Origin: Breoghania sp963678585
Lineage (GTDB): Bacteria > Pseudomonadota > Alphaproteobacteria > Rhizobiales > Stappiaceae
Reading direction: 5' to 3'
DNA length: 64,000 nt
Assembly: GCA_963678585.2 (NCBI GenBank)
Contig: CAXXGA010000002.1
Location: 2,604,001-2,668,000, forward strand
The position numbers and the translations under genes are program-made. Below are positions 27,365 through 35,975 of the stretch, piece by piece (within the stretch, counting starts at the first letter, position 1; every line of letters begins with the position of its first letter). The notes below the pieces were generated by a model that saw nothing but the letters and a program-made list of their open reading frames with translations, did not search any database and had not been told where the DNA came from.

Positions 27365-27824
27365 TTATATTTTCTCATTTTTTGAGAGGTTAAAAGCTAT
27401 AAAATAAGAATTGACTAGAAAATATACCGTGTCAACAAACTATGCAGTCGCAGACCCTGTCCGGGCGGAATTGACCGGCCCACCCGAACCGTTACCGCGG
27501 CCGCCTCACGTTGCGGGACCGATTGCCCGACCGCGACGCCTCATTGCCTTCCGCCCCGGTTTTCAGCCATTCCGGCGTTGCAATCGACCGCGATAGGACC
27601 GACTATGCGAGCCAGACGGTTGTCGCCGACCCGACGCCCGCCCCGGGCGAAAGCGCGCAACCGATCCGCAAGGATGACATGCGCTACGATCTGACCACCT
27701 TCCTGAAGCGCGGCGAGTCGACGGGCACCCTGCTCGCTCGCAGCGGCCGCCATGCCGCCATCGGCGACGTGCCCCTCCCCTTCGCCCCCTTGAAATCGGA
27801 TCACCGAACAGCACGAGGCTCCCG
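27365..27824. other. 460-base gap between divergent genes
   Basis: An AT-rich stretch (27365-27430) next to the IclR start is the likely promoter for the minus-strand operon. The remainder is GC-rich. An open frame of 105 codons (27511-27828) ends overlapping the next start in ATGA fashion, but its composition looks non-coding and I see no similarity, so I do not call it a gene. Confidence 0.5.
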
Positions 27825-29450
27825 ATGATCGACAACCCGGTACTGAAGACAGGTCTTGTCATCGCTCTGGCCGGCGGCCTGGCCCTTGCCCCCATGGCCG
27901 CCCCCGCCCCGCTCGCACGCTACGTCTCAGGCGAGGCGCATGCCGACGCGATCGGCAACTTCTTCAAGAAGGCGAACAAGCCCAAGAGAAAGGGCACGAG
28001 CAACGATCCGAGACTGGGCATCAAGGTGCTTCAGGGCATCGGCGTAGGCCTTGCCGTCGTGGGCATCGCACGCGGCAACGCAGGCGCCATCATCATCGGC
28101 ACGGCTCTGGCGGCGGCGCCCATCGTGTTCCGCGAGGAGCTTGAGCGGAAATACGGCCCCGATCAGGGCTGGGCCGGCTGCCTGGCCTGCAACCAGAAGC
28201 GCGTTCTCGTACAGCCCGGGCGCATGGTCTCCGACGACGAGCAGGAGTACATCCTGGCACAAGTCGAGGAAGACGTGATGGACATCCAGCGCGCGCTGTG
28301 GACCCTCGGCTATTATCGGAAGGGTATCGACGGCGATTACGGCCCCGGCAGCCGCCGGGCCGCGGCGGAATTCCAGAGATCGCTCGGCACCGAACCGACC
28401 GGCAGCCTCACCGCGCGCGAACGCGCCGAACTGTTCCGTCTGGCCAGCACCGAGGGCTTCGTCCCGCAGTCCACCATCGGCGCCACCGCCCTGATGGGTG
28501 TGGAAACGGTGCCTTTCATGGACGCCGATGACGGCGATACCATCAACGTCTTTGCGCCGCAGGAAAGCGAGCCTGCCGCACCGATGATCGCCGAATACCG
28601 GCTGGCGCAATCCCAGCTGGAGAAATTCACCAATGAAGTGCTCCGCAAGGGCGACCTGAGCGAGGTCGAGAACGCGATCCTTCTGCCCGACGGCCTTCTG
28701 GAAATCGAGGTCCGCGATCCGTCCGCGCCGCGCAAGATCGTCGGCGGCGTGGAGACCATCGCAATCGCCCCGCACGATCTTTCCGACGAATGGCTGCGCG
28801 TCTCCATGCCCGATCCGGCGACCGGAACCGACGTTGCGCTCAACACCATCGACAGCTTCACCTCCAAGGCGGAAGCCGATGACTGGCGGGCGAAGGCGGA
28901 GAAGCTGATCGGCCTTTTGACCAAGCTGACCGAGCGCGACGTGAGCGATGAGCCCCCTATGGTCGTGGCTGAGGCCGAAAGCGAACCGGAAAGCGCTCCC
29001 GCACCGGCAAAAGCAGATCCCGGAGCCACGCCCGCCGAGGCCGATCCCGCAGCTCTGCTGGAACAGGCCGAAGCGGCTCCTTCAGAGAGGCCGAACGACG
29101 GTGCGGAGCCGGTTTCGGCGAGTACCGCCCCCGTACGACCTGCACAGTGCGGCGAAAGCCTCTACGTGTCGTTCAGCTTTCCGGAGGATTACGACGACAT
29201 CAATCACTTCAATATCTCCACGCCCGAAAGCGCGATCATGACCGACAATGGCGACGGCACCGGCTATCTCACCGGCTCCTGCGTGCAGGGCGAGTACCAA
29301 TACAAATACGTCGTCATTCATCACGACGAGGCGAGCAAGAAGTGGAGTTCGTCCGTTCAGGAAGGCTCCTTCGTGATCGCCAGCCTCGCCGGGCAGTGCG
29401 AAATCGACCTGAACGACCCGGCCGGATCGGCAACGCTCCACTGCTACTGA
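27825..29450 (+). CDS. exported peptidoglycan-binding-domain protein with unknown C-terminal domain
   Basis: A 541-residue protein. Residues 1-40 look like a signal or anchor. A hydrophobic stretch (about 66-105, rich in Gly/Ala/Ile) may be a membrane hairpin, followed by a Cys pair (C119, C122). Residues about 150-205 are a peptidoglycan-binding type 1 domain (DIQRALWTLGYYRKGIDGDY, then GPGSRRAAAEFQRSLG). A low-complexity Pro/Ala/Glu linker leads to a C-terminal domain of about 100 residues with four cysteines that I do not recognise. The gene stands alone and probably acts at the cell envelope. Confidence 0.8.
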   Translation: MIDNPVLKTGLVIALAGGLALAPMAAPAPLARYVSGEAHADAIGNFFKKANKPKRKGTSNDPRLGIKVLQGIGVGLAVVGIARGNAGAIIIGTALAAAPIVFREELERKYGPDQGWAGCLACNQKRVLVQPGRMVSDDEQEYILAQVEEDVMDIQRALWTLGYYRKGIDGDYGPGSRRAAAEFQRSLGTEPTGSLTARERAELFRLASTEGFVPQSTIGATALMGVETVPFMDADDGDTINVFAPQESEPAAPMIAEYRLAQSQLEKFTNEVLRKGDLSEVENAILLPDGLLEIEVRDPSAPRKIVGGVETIAIAPHDLSDEWLRVSMPDPATGTDVALNTIDSFTSKAEADDWRAKAEKLIGLLTKLTERDVSDEPPMVVAEAESEPESAPAPAKADPGATPAEADPAALLEQAEAAPSERPNDGAEPVSASTAPVRPAQCGESLYVSFSFPEDYDDINHFNISTPESAIMTDNGDGTGYLTGSCVQGEYQYKYVVIHHDEASKKWSSSVQEGSFVIASLAGQCEIDLNDPAGSATLHCY

Positions 29451-29488
29451 GAACCCCCGGACGGTTGCGCCCGACAGATAGCACAAAA

Positions 29489-29520
29489 CAGGGGCCGTCC
29501 CGCATCGGCGACGGCCCCTG
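29489..29520 (-). terminator. terminator for the hydroxyacid dehydrogenase gene
   Basis: CAGGGGCCGTC (29489-29499) and GACGGCCCCTG (29510-29520) form an 11-bp stem. Read on the minus strand it is followed by TTTTGTG. It is placed beyond the opposite-strand terminator, so the two transcripts overlap at their 3' ends. Confidence 0.8.
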
Positions 29521-29569
29521 CAAACAGATACTTCTGACACACACCGACCGCCCAGCCCGGATCGCGGAA

Positions 29570-29595
29570 CGAGGCCCGTCCGGGCCTCGCTTTTT
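29570..29595 (+). terminator. terminator for the peptidoglycan-binding protein gene
   Basis: CGAGGCCC (29570-29577) pairs with GGGCCTCG (29582-29589) around GTCC and is followed by CTTTTT on the plus strand. Confidence 0.88.
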
Positions 29596-29602
29596 GCAAA
29601 CC

Positions 29603-30586
29603 TCAATAGCCGCGGGTGCGATCGACCTCGTTGACCACCGCCTCACCGGCAAAGGCCCGGCGGATATTTTCCACAAACTGCGAAGCGATCACATCCGGAT
29701 CGGCCATGGACGCGATATGCGGGGTAACGAACACCCGCGGATTGACCCACAGGGGGTTATCCTCGGGCAGCGGCTCCTGAACGAAGACGTCCAGAACCGC
29801 CCCGCGCAGGTGCCCGGCATCGAGCGAGGCCAGAAGATCCGGCTCATTCACCAGTTCCCCGCGCCCGATATTCACCACGGCTGCGCCCTTGGGCAGCCCG
29901 GCAAAAAGATCGGCGTTGAGGATGCCGTTCGTCCCGGCGGTCAGCGGCAGGAGCGCAATCAGGATGTTCGTACCTTCAAGAAAGGCCGCGCGCTCTCCAT
30001 CGCCCGCGAAGAACTCGATGCCCTCCTCTTCGTGCGCCGTACGCGCCCAGGCGCGTACCGTATAGCCGAGCGCTTTCAGCGCCCCGCCGACGGCCCGCCC
30101 GAGATTGCCCCAGCCCATGATGCCGACCGTGACATTGGCCGCCCGGCGCTGGCGCGGCTGAACCCATGCACGCTTGAGCCGGTTGCGCTGGAACACGTCG
30201 AAGTCGCGATGGAAGAACAGGGTCGCCCAGCTCGCATATTCGACGATGCCGCGGGCATGATTCGGATCGACCACCCGACAGACGGGAACATCCGGGAGAT
30301 CCGGAAGACTGAGAATATTGTCGACCCCGGCACCGATGCCGTGGACCAGCCGCAGGCGCTTCATCTCGCCCAAAACATCGTGCGGCGGACGCCAGCACAA
30401 AGCGACATCGGCCTGCGTGACATCGTCCTTCGGCCAGAGGCGGATGTCCGCCTCTGGCATGGCCTTGGCAATCGGCCCGCGCATGAAACTCATGTCGATA
30501 TGAGCGCTGATCAGCGCCACAACCGGTCGTTCACTGTCGGATTCTACGGCTGCAGCTGCTGTAGGTAGCGGAGCTTTTTTGGTCAT
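29603..30586 (-). CDS. D-2-hydroxyacid dehydrogenase, glyoxylate/hydroxypyruvate reductase type
   Basis: A 327-residue NAD(P)-dependent dehydrogenase. The Rossmann motif is VGIMGWGNLGRAVGGALKALG. Catalytic Arg, Glu and His are seen in NIGRGELVNE, PLPEDNPLW and TPHIAS. The lack of a long N-terminal domain and the style resemble GhrA, which reduces glyoxylate and hydroxypyruvate. It has an Ala/Pro-rich N-terminal extension of about 20 residues. Convergent with the upstream gene and divergent from the peptide ABC operon. Confidence 0.88.
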   Translation of the reverse strand: MTKKAPLPTAAAAVESDSERPVVALISAHIDMSFMRGPIAKAMPEADIRLWPKDDVTQADVALCWRPPHDVLGEMKRLRLVHGIGAGVDNILSLPDLPDVPVCRVVDPNHARGIVEYASWATLFFHRDFDVFQRNRLKRAWVQPRQRRAANVTVGIMGWGNLGRAVGGALKALGYTVRAWARTAHEEEGIEFFAGDGERAAFLEGTNILIALLPLTAGTNGILNADLFAGLPKGAAVVNIGRGELVNEPDLLASLDAGHLRGAVLDVFVQEPLPEDNPLWVNPRVFVTPHIASMADPDVIASQFVENIRRAFAGEAVVNEVDRTRGY

Positions 30587-30675
30587 TTAGTTGGCATTCG
30601 CTCTGATGTGTTCTGTGCAAGGTGAATTAATTTTAGGCGTACTGAGAGTGAAGGCAATTTCTGCTTTCTTCCATG

Positions 30676-30704
30676 CTTGACGCATCTGAGGAGGGTGCGT
30701 CAAG
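30676..30704. promoter_or_regulatory. 9-bp inverted repeat upstream of the ABC operon
   Basis: CTTGACGCA (30676-30684) and TGCGTCAAG (30696-30704) are exact complements 11 bases apart, about one helical turn between arms. It precedes a second, continuous palindrome at 30711. It could be an operator or a short RNA stem. Confidence 0.6.
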
Positions 30705-30710
30705 TTGTCA

Positions 30711-30730
30711 GCGATATATCGATATATCGC
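30711..30730. promoter_or_regulatory. perfect 20-bp palindrome upstream of the ABC operon
   Basis: GCGATATATCGATATATCGC is fully self-complementary and lies 58 bases before the first start codon of the 30.8-43.3 kb operon. It is a likely operator. The only regulator in the operon is the GntR-type gene at 41.3 kb, which is the natural candidate, though the site does not follow the usual GntR pattern. Confidence 0.7.
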
Positions 30731-30788
30731 AAACTGTCATCAAGAACAGCCGCCTGCACCGAACCGCACCTTCCAGAGGTAACAGCCA

Positions 30789-32342
30789 ATGCGACGACTG
30801 CTTTCAATCCCCCTTGCACTCACCCTGTCGCTTACCGCGTCTGCCGTACTCGCAGAGCCGGTAAGCGGTGGCAAGCTGGACCTCGTTGTCCAGCCGGAAC
30901 CGCCCGGCCTCATGCTCGGCATCATCACCAACGGCCCGGCTATTCTCGTTGGCGGCAACATCTATGAAGGCCTGCTTCGCTACGACGAGAAGCTGAGCCC
31001 GCAGCCCTCGCTGGCGAAGTCCTGGTCCGTCTCCGAAGACGGTCTCACCTACTCCTTCAAGCTGGAAGAAGGCGTGAAATGGCACGATGGCGAGCCGATG
31101 ACGGCCGCCGACGTCCTGTTCTCCGCCAACGACTTCCTGCTCAAGACCCAGCCTCGTCACCGCAACCTGATGAGCCATGTGGAAAGCGTGACGGCGCCTG
31201 ACGACTACACCATCGTCTTCAAGCTGAAAGAGCCCTTCGAGGCCTTCATCCGCGGCCTCGCCTTCTACACGATGCCGATCCTCCCCAAGCACATCTATGA
31301 AGGCACGGATTACACGACCAATCCGGCCAACGAGAAGCCGATCGGCACCGGCCCCTACAAGCTGGCCGAGTGGAAACGCGGCAGCTACATCAAGCTCGTC
31401 AAGAACGAGGACTACTACCTCCCCGGCAAGCCCTATATCGACGAGCTTTACTACCACGTGATCCCGGACGGCGCCTCGCGCGCGGTCGCCTTCGAGACCG
31501 GCAGCGTCGCGGTCCTGCCGGGCGGCTCGGTCGAGAACTTCGACATCCCGCGCCTTGCGGAAGGACCGAATGCCTGCATCACCGAAAAGGGCTGGGAATA
31601 TTTCGCTCCGCTGTCCTGGATGTGGCTCAACAACCGCAAGGCCCCGCTGGACAATGTGAAGTTCCGCCAGGCCATCATGTACGCGATGAACCGCGAATTC
31701 GCCCGTGACGTGATCTGGAACGGCTACGGCAAGGTCTCCACCGGCCCGATCTCCTCCAAGATCCCCTTCTACGCCGACACCGGCGCGAGCTATCCCTACG
31801 ACCCGGCGAAGGCCAAGGCCCTGCTGGAAGAGATCGGCTACGACGGCACCCCGCTGCGCTTGCTGCCGCTGCCCTACGGCGAAACCTGGCAGCGCTGGGC
31901 GGAAGCCGTGAAGCAGAACCTCGCGCAGGTCGGCATCCCGGTCGAGATCGAATCCACCGATGTCGCGGGCTGGAACCAGAAGACCTCGCAGTGGGACTAC
32001 GACATCGCCTTCACCTATCTCTACCAGAACGGCGATCCGGCCATCGGCGTCGGCCGTAACTACAAGTCCTCCCAGATTTCGAAGGGCAACCCCTTCAACA
32101 ATGTGGAAGGCTACTCCAACCCGGAAGTCGACAAGCTCTTCGAAGAAGCCGCCGTCGCCTTCCCGGCCTCCAAGCGCCAGGAGCTTTACAACGAGGTGCA
32201 GGCCAAGCTGCGTCAGGACGTACCTGTCGCGTGGCTCCTCGAGCTGAGCTTCCCCACGATCTACAACTGCAACGTCCAGAATCTCGTGTCGACCGCGTCC
32301 GGTCTGCCGAACTCGATCCGCGATGCGTGGATCAAGCCCTGA
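30789..32342 (+). CDS. ABC transporter substrate-binding protein (DppA/OppA family)
   Basis: A 517-residue secreted protein with a signal peptide (cleavage near SAVLA-EP). Family 5 stretches include YEGLLRYDEKLSPQPSLAKS, WSVSEDGLTYSFKLEEGVKW, IGTGPYKLAEW and VKFRQAIMYAMNREFARD. It captures a peptide or peptide-like amine/amide for the permeases downstream. AGAGGT precedes the ATG. It opens a nine-gene operon of catabolic enzymes. Confidence 0.93.
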   Translation: MRRLLSIPLALTLSLTASAVLAEPVSGGKLDLVVQPEPPGLMLGIITNGPAILVGGNIYEGLLRYDEKLSPQPSLAKSWSVSEDGLTYSFKLEEGVKWHDGEPMTAADVLFSANDFLLKTQPRHRNLMSHVESVTAPDDYTIVFKLKEPFEAFIRGLAFYTMPILPKHIYEGTDYTTNPANEKPIGTGPYKLAEWKRGSYIKLVKNEDYYLPGKPYIDELYYHVIPDGASRAVAFETGSVAVLPGGSVENFDIPRLAEGPNACITEKGWEYFAPLSWMWLNNRKAPLDNVKFRQAIMYAMNREFARDVIWNGYGKVSTGPISSKIPFYADTGASYPYDPAKAKALLEEIGYDGTPLRLLPLPYGETWQRWAEAVKQNLAQVGIPVEIESTDVAGWNQKTSQWDYDIAFTYLYQNGDPAIGVGRNYKSSQISKGNPFNNVEGYSNPEVDKLFEEAAVAFPASKRQELYNEVQAKLRQDVPVAWLLELSFPTIYNCNVQNLVSTASGLPNSIRDAWIKP

Positions 32343-32358
32343 CCGGCCATGATGCAAC

Positions 32359-32384
32359 GAAGAGCGGGCGACTGCCCGCTCTTC
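32359..32384 (+). other. intra-operon hairpin after the binding-protein gene
   Basis: GAAGAGCGGGC (32359-32369) pairs with GCCCGCTCTTC (32374-32384) around GACT, 17 bases after the stop. With no T-run, it most likely stabilises the binding-protein part of the message so that it is made in excess over the permeases, as known for other binding-protein operons. Confidence 0.7.
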
Positions 32385-32419
32385 CACTTCCCGTCTGACC
32401 CTTTGGTCCGGAGACCGAG

Positions 32420-33391
32420 ATGACCCGTTTCATCACCGGCAGGCTTGTGCGCGCCGCCCTCATCCTGCTCGTCATCACTATCGCAAACTTCTGCCTCATC
32501 CATGCGGCTCCGGGCGACCCCGCCGCCGTCATGGCCGGCGAAGCGGGCGACGCCGATCCGCAGTTTCTGGAACAGCTGCGCGAACGCTTCGGCCTCGACA
32601 AACCCTTCCACGTCCAGCTTTGGGTCTACGTCTCCCACGTCGCCCGGCTCGACCTTGGCTTTTCCTATCGCCAGCAGCTTCCCGTTCTCGACCTGATCCT
32701 CGACCGTCTGCCGGCCACCCTGCTCCTGTCCTTGTCCGCCTTCGCCGTCTCCCTCGCCCTCGGTGTTCTGGCAGGCGCTCTCGCCGCCGCCCGGCAAGGA
32801 CGGTTCTCCGACACGCTGATCTCGCTTTTCGCGCTGATCTTCTATGCGACGCCGCTCTTCTGGCTGGCGCTGATGGCAGTGCTGCTGTTCTCCATCCAGC
32901 TCGGCTGGCTGCCCGGTTTCGGCTATGAGACCGTCGGCGCCGGCTTTACCGGCTTTGCCCTCGCTCTCGACATTGCGCACCATCTCGTGCTGCCCGCCAT
33001 GACGCTCGGCCTGTTCTTCATGGCCGTCTACGTCCGCATGACCCGCGCCTCCATGCTGGAGGTTTCGCAGATGGATTTCGTCAAGACCGCCAAGGCCAAG
33101 GGCCTGCGCCCCGGCGTGATCCAGCGCCGCCACGTGCTGCGCAACGCGCTTCTTCCCGTGGTCACGCTTGCGGGCCTTCAGGCCGGACAGCTTGTCGGTG
33201 GCGCGGTTCTCATCGAGACCGTCTTTGCATGGCCCGGCATCGGGCGGCTGATGTTCGAGGCGCTCTCCCAGCGCGACTACAACCTGCTGCTCGGCGTTTT
33301 CGTCGTCTCCGCCGCCATGGTGCTCCTCTTCAACCTGATCACGGACGTGCTCTACCGCTTCGTCGATCCTCGGATTCGGGTGACGTCATGA
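32420..33391 (+). CDS. ABC transporter permease (DppB family)
   Basis: A 323-residue permease with six predicted membrane segments. DppB-type features are the start RLVRAALILLVITIANFCLIHAAPGDPA, here split as an N-terminal helix then APGDPAAVMAGEAGD, and the coupling loop DFVKTAKAKGLRPGVIQRRH. It overlaps the next permease gene by 4 bases (ATGA). Confidence 0.94.
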   Translation: MTRFITGRLVRAALILLVITIANFCLIHAAPGDPAAVMAGEAGDADPQFLEQLRERFGLDKPFHVQLWVYVSHVARLDLGFSYRQQLPVLDLILDRLPATLLLSLSAFAVSLALGVLAGALAAARQGRFSDTLISLFALIFYATPLFWLALMAVLLFSIQLGWLPGFGYETVGAGFTGFALALDIAHHLVLPAMTLGLFFMAVYVRMTRASMLEVSQMDFVKTAKAKGLRPGVIQRRHVLRNALLPVVTLAGLQAGQLVGGAVLIETVFAWPGIGRLMFEALSQRDYNLLLGVFVVSAAMVLLFNLITDVLYRFVDPRIRVTS

Positions 33392-34227
33392 CCGATTTCT
33401 GGAAACGCTTCTCAAAGCATCGCGGCGCGGTCGCCGGGCTCCTGATCCTTTTCGCGATCGTCCTGCTCGCCGTCCTTGCCCCCGTTCTCTTCCCCACCTC
33501 GCCCTGGGCCATGGTCCAGCGCCCCTTCATGCCGCCCTTCCAGAACGGGGAGTTCTTCCTCGGAACGGACACGATGGGCCGCAACCTCGCCTCCGGCGTG
33601 GCGCACGGGGCCTATATCTCGCTGCTCGTCGGCCTCGTCTCCACCGTCGTGTCGCTGATGATCGGCATCCCCATCGGCGCAATCGCAGGCTATTTCGGCG
33701 GCTTCATCGATGATGCGCTGATGCGCTTCACCGAGCTTTTCCAGTCCGTGCCGAGCTTCGCGCTCGCCGTTGTGCTGGTGGCCATCTTCCAGCCCTCCAT
33801 CACCTCCATCGTCATCGCCATCGCCATCGTGTCCTGGCCGCCCGTCGCCCGTCTGCTGCGCGGCGAGGTCATGGCGCTGAAGTCGCGCGATTTCGTGGAT
33901 GCCGCGATCCTGTCGGGCCAGAAGCCCGCCACCGTCATCTGGCGCCAGATTCTGCCGAACACGCTCTCGCCGATCATCGTGCTCGCCTCCATGATGGTGG
34001 CCGCCGCCATTCTCGTTGAAAGCGCGCTGTCCTTCATGGGCCTGGGCGATGCCAACATCATGTCGTGGGGCTACATCATCGGCGCGGGCCGCACCGTTAT
34101 CCGTCAGGCATGGTGGGTGAGCTTCTTTCCCGGCGTCCTGATCCTGCTGACCGTGCTGGCCCTCAACCTCGTCGGCGAGGGCCTGAACGACGCCCTCAAC
34201 CCGCGCCTCAGCCGGAAGGGAAAATGA
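33388..34227 (+). CDS. ABC transporter permease (DppC family)
   Basis: A 279-residue permease starting MTDFWKRFSKHRGAVAGLLI, with the DppC signature LGTDTMGRNLASGVAHG and the coupling loop SRDFVDAAILSGQKPATVIW. It would form a heterodimer with the DppB-type partner. The start and stop both overlap neighbouring genes by 4 bases, showing tight translational coupling. Confidence 0.94.
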   Translation: MTDFWKRFSKHRGAVAGLLILFAIVLLAVLAPVLFPTSPWAMVQRPFMPPFQNGEFFLGTDTMGRNLASGVAHGAYISLLVGLVSTVVSLMIGIPIGAIAGYFGGFIDDALMRFTELFQSVPSFALAVVLVAIFQPSITSIVIAIAIVSWPPVARLLRGEVMALKSRDFVDAAILSGQKPATVIWRQILPNTLSPIIVLASMMVAAAILVESALSFMGLGDANIMSWGYIIGAGRTVIRQAWWVSFFPGVLILLTVLALNLVGEGLNDALNPRLSRKGK

Positions 34228-35921
34228 CCATGAACGCTGAACCTCGCGAACCGGCCTTCTTCCATCCCGGCGCAAAGAACCGGCCCAAAGGCGACCCGAT
34301 CGTCCAGATCCAGAAGCTGAGCATCGCTCTGCCCGAAGGCGCGGATCGCGTCTTCGCCGTGGACCGCGTCAGCTTCGATATCTATCCCGGCGAGATCGTC
34401 TGCGTGGTGGGCGAAAGCGGATCGGGCAAGTCCATGTCGGCCAATGCGCTGATGGGGCTTTTGCCCGACATGGTCCGCGTCGCCGCCGGCCGCATCCTGC
34501 TGGACGGCGAAGACCTGCTGGAAATGTCCCCCAACGCCTTCTACGACATCCGCGGCCGGCGCGTGGCAATGATCTTTCAGGAGCCGATGACCGCCCTCAA
34601 TCCGCTGATGAAGGTGTCGGCGCAGATCGAGGAAGTGTTCGAGGCCCACAACGTCCTCACGCCGTCTGAGCGCAAGGCCCGCGCGCTGGAACTGCTGACC
34701 GAGGTCGGACTGCCAGACCCGCAGCGTGCGGCACAGTCCTATCCCTTCCAGCTTTCAGGCGGCCAGCGCCAGCGCGTCATGATCGCCATGGCGCTGGCGC
34801 TTGAGCCGGAGGTGCTGATCGCGGACGAGCCGACCACCGCGCTCGACGTGACCACGCAGGCCCAGATCCTCGACCTGATCCGCAACCTGCAGCGCACACA
34901 CAACATGGCCGTGATGTTCATCACCCACGATTTCGGCGTGGTGGCGGAAATCGCGGATCAGGTGACCGTGATGCAGCACGGGCGGATCGTGGAACAGGGC
35001 ACAGCCGACGAGGTCCTGCTCTCGCCGCAGCATTCCTATACGCGCAAGCTCATCGACGCCATTCCCAGCGGCACGGCAGAGGATGCCGGTGCAGCGGCGG
35101 GCGAACAGGCCCCGCTTCTGGAAGTCGACAAGCTCTCCAAGATCTATCGCATGGGCGGCGGGCTCTTTTCCAAGCCGCGCGAGGTTCACGCGGTCAAGGA
35201 GGTCTCCTTCACGCTGGCGCGCGGCGAAACGCTCGGCATCGTCGGCGAAAGCGGCTCGGGCAAATCCTCCGTCGGGCGCTGTCTCGTCCGCCTTCAGGAC
35301 CCCGACGGCGGCCGCGTCATGCTGGACGGCGAGAATATCGCCAACCTGAAGGGCGAGGCGCTTCGCACCATGCGCAAGCGCATCCAGATGATTTTCCAGG
35401 ACCCCTATTCCTCGCTCAACCCGCGCGAAAAGGTCGGACGCATCATCGCCTCCGGCCCCATCGCCTTCGGCGAAGATCCGGCGGCAGCCCTCAAGGAGGC
35501 CGCACGCCTTCTGGAACTGGTGGGCCTCGACGCGTCTGCCACAGAACGCTTCCCGCACGAGTTTTCAGGCGGCCAGCGCCAGCGGATCGGCATCGCTCGG
35601 GCGCTTGCCCTGAAGCCGGAAATCATCGTGGCCGACGAGGCGGTTTCCGCGCTCGACGTGTCCATTCAGGCGCAGGTTCTGGAACTGCTGGAAGAACTGA
35701 AGCAGACCTTCAATCTGTCCCTTGTCTTCATCACCCATGATCTGCGCGTTGCCGCCAAGATCTGCGACCGGGTGCTGGTCATGCAGACCGGCGAGGCCGT
35801 AGAAATGGGCAGCGCAAGGACCATTTTCGAAAACCCGCAGCATCCCTATACGCGCAACCTCATCGAGGCCATTCCGGGCCGGGAGAAGGAAGCTCGCATG
35901 GCGGAACTGGCATCAGCCTAA
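34224..35921 (+). CDS. fused dual ABC ATPase (DppD-DppF type)
   Basis: A 565-residue protein with two complete nucleotide-binding domains. The first has VVGESGSGKSMSANAL, LSGGQRQRVMIA and IADEPTTALDV; the second has IVGESGSGKSSVGRCL, FSGGQRQRIGIA and VADEAVSALDVS. Each domain ends in the peptide-type tail around PYTRNLIEAIPG. It powers the DppBC-type permeases. The start overlaps the permease stop; a second ATG at 34230 is an alternative. In many bacteria the two ATPases are separate genes. Confidence 0.94.
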   Translation: MTMNAEPREPAFFHPGAKNRPKGDPIVQIQKLSIALPEGADRVFAVDRVSFDIYPGEIVCVVGESGSGKSMSANALMGLLPDMVRVAAGRILLDGEDLLEMSPNAFYDIRGRRVAMIFQEPMTALNPLMKVSAQIEEVFEAHNVLTPSERKARALELLTEVGLPDPQRAAQSYPFQLSGGQRQRVMIAMALALEPEVLIADEPTTALDVTTQAQILDLIRNLQRTHNMAVMFITHDFGVVAEIADQVTVMQHGRIVEQGTADEVLLSPQHSYTRKLIDAIPSGTAEDAGAAAGEQAPLLEVDKLSKIYRMGGGLFSKPREVHAVKEVSFTLARGETLGIVGESGSGKSSVGRCLVRLQDPDGGRVMLDGENIANLKGEALRTMRKRIQMIFQDPYSSLNPREKVGRIIASGPIAFGEDPAAALKEAARLLELVGLDASATERFPHEFSGGQRQRIGIARALALKPEIIVADEAVSALDVSIQAQVLELLEELKQTFNLSLVFITHDLRVAAKICDRVLVMQTGEAVEMGSARTIFENPQHPYTRNLIEAIPGREKEARMAELASA

Positions 35922-35975
35922 GCCGCGTTTCCCCCTTACCGGCCATTGAGCCGCGTGCATAACGGAGCATTTCTC

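Noticed and set aside
27511..27828. 105-codon frame ending in ATGA overlap with the peptidoglycan-binding protein gene
   Set aside because: The overlap is tempting, but there is no ribosome site, the composition is non-coding in style, and a competing frame exists on the other strand.
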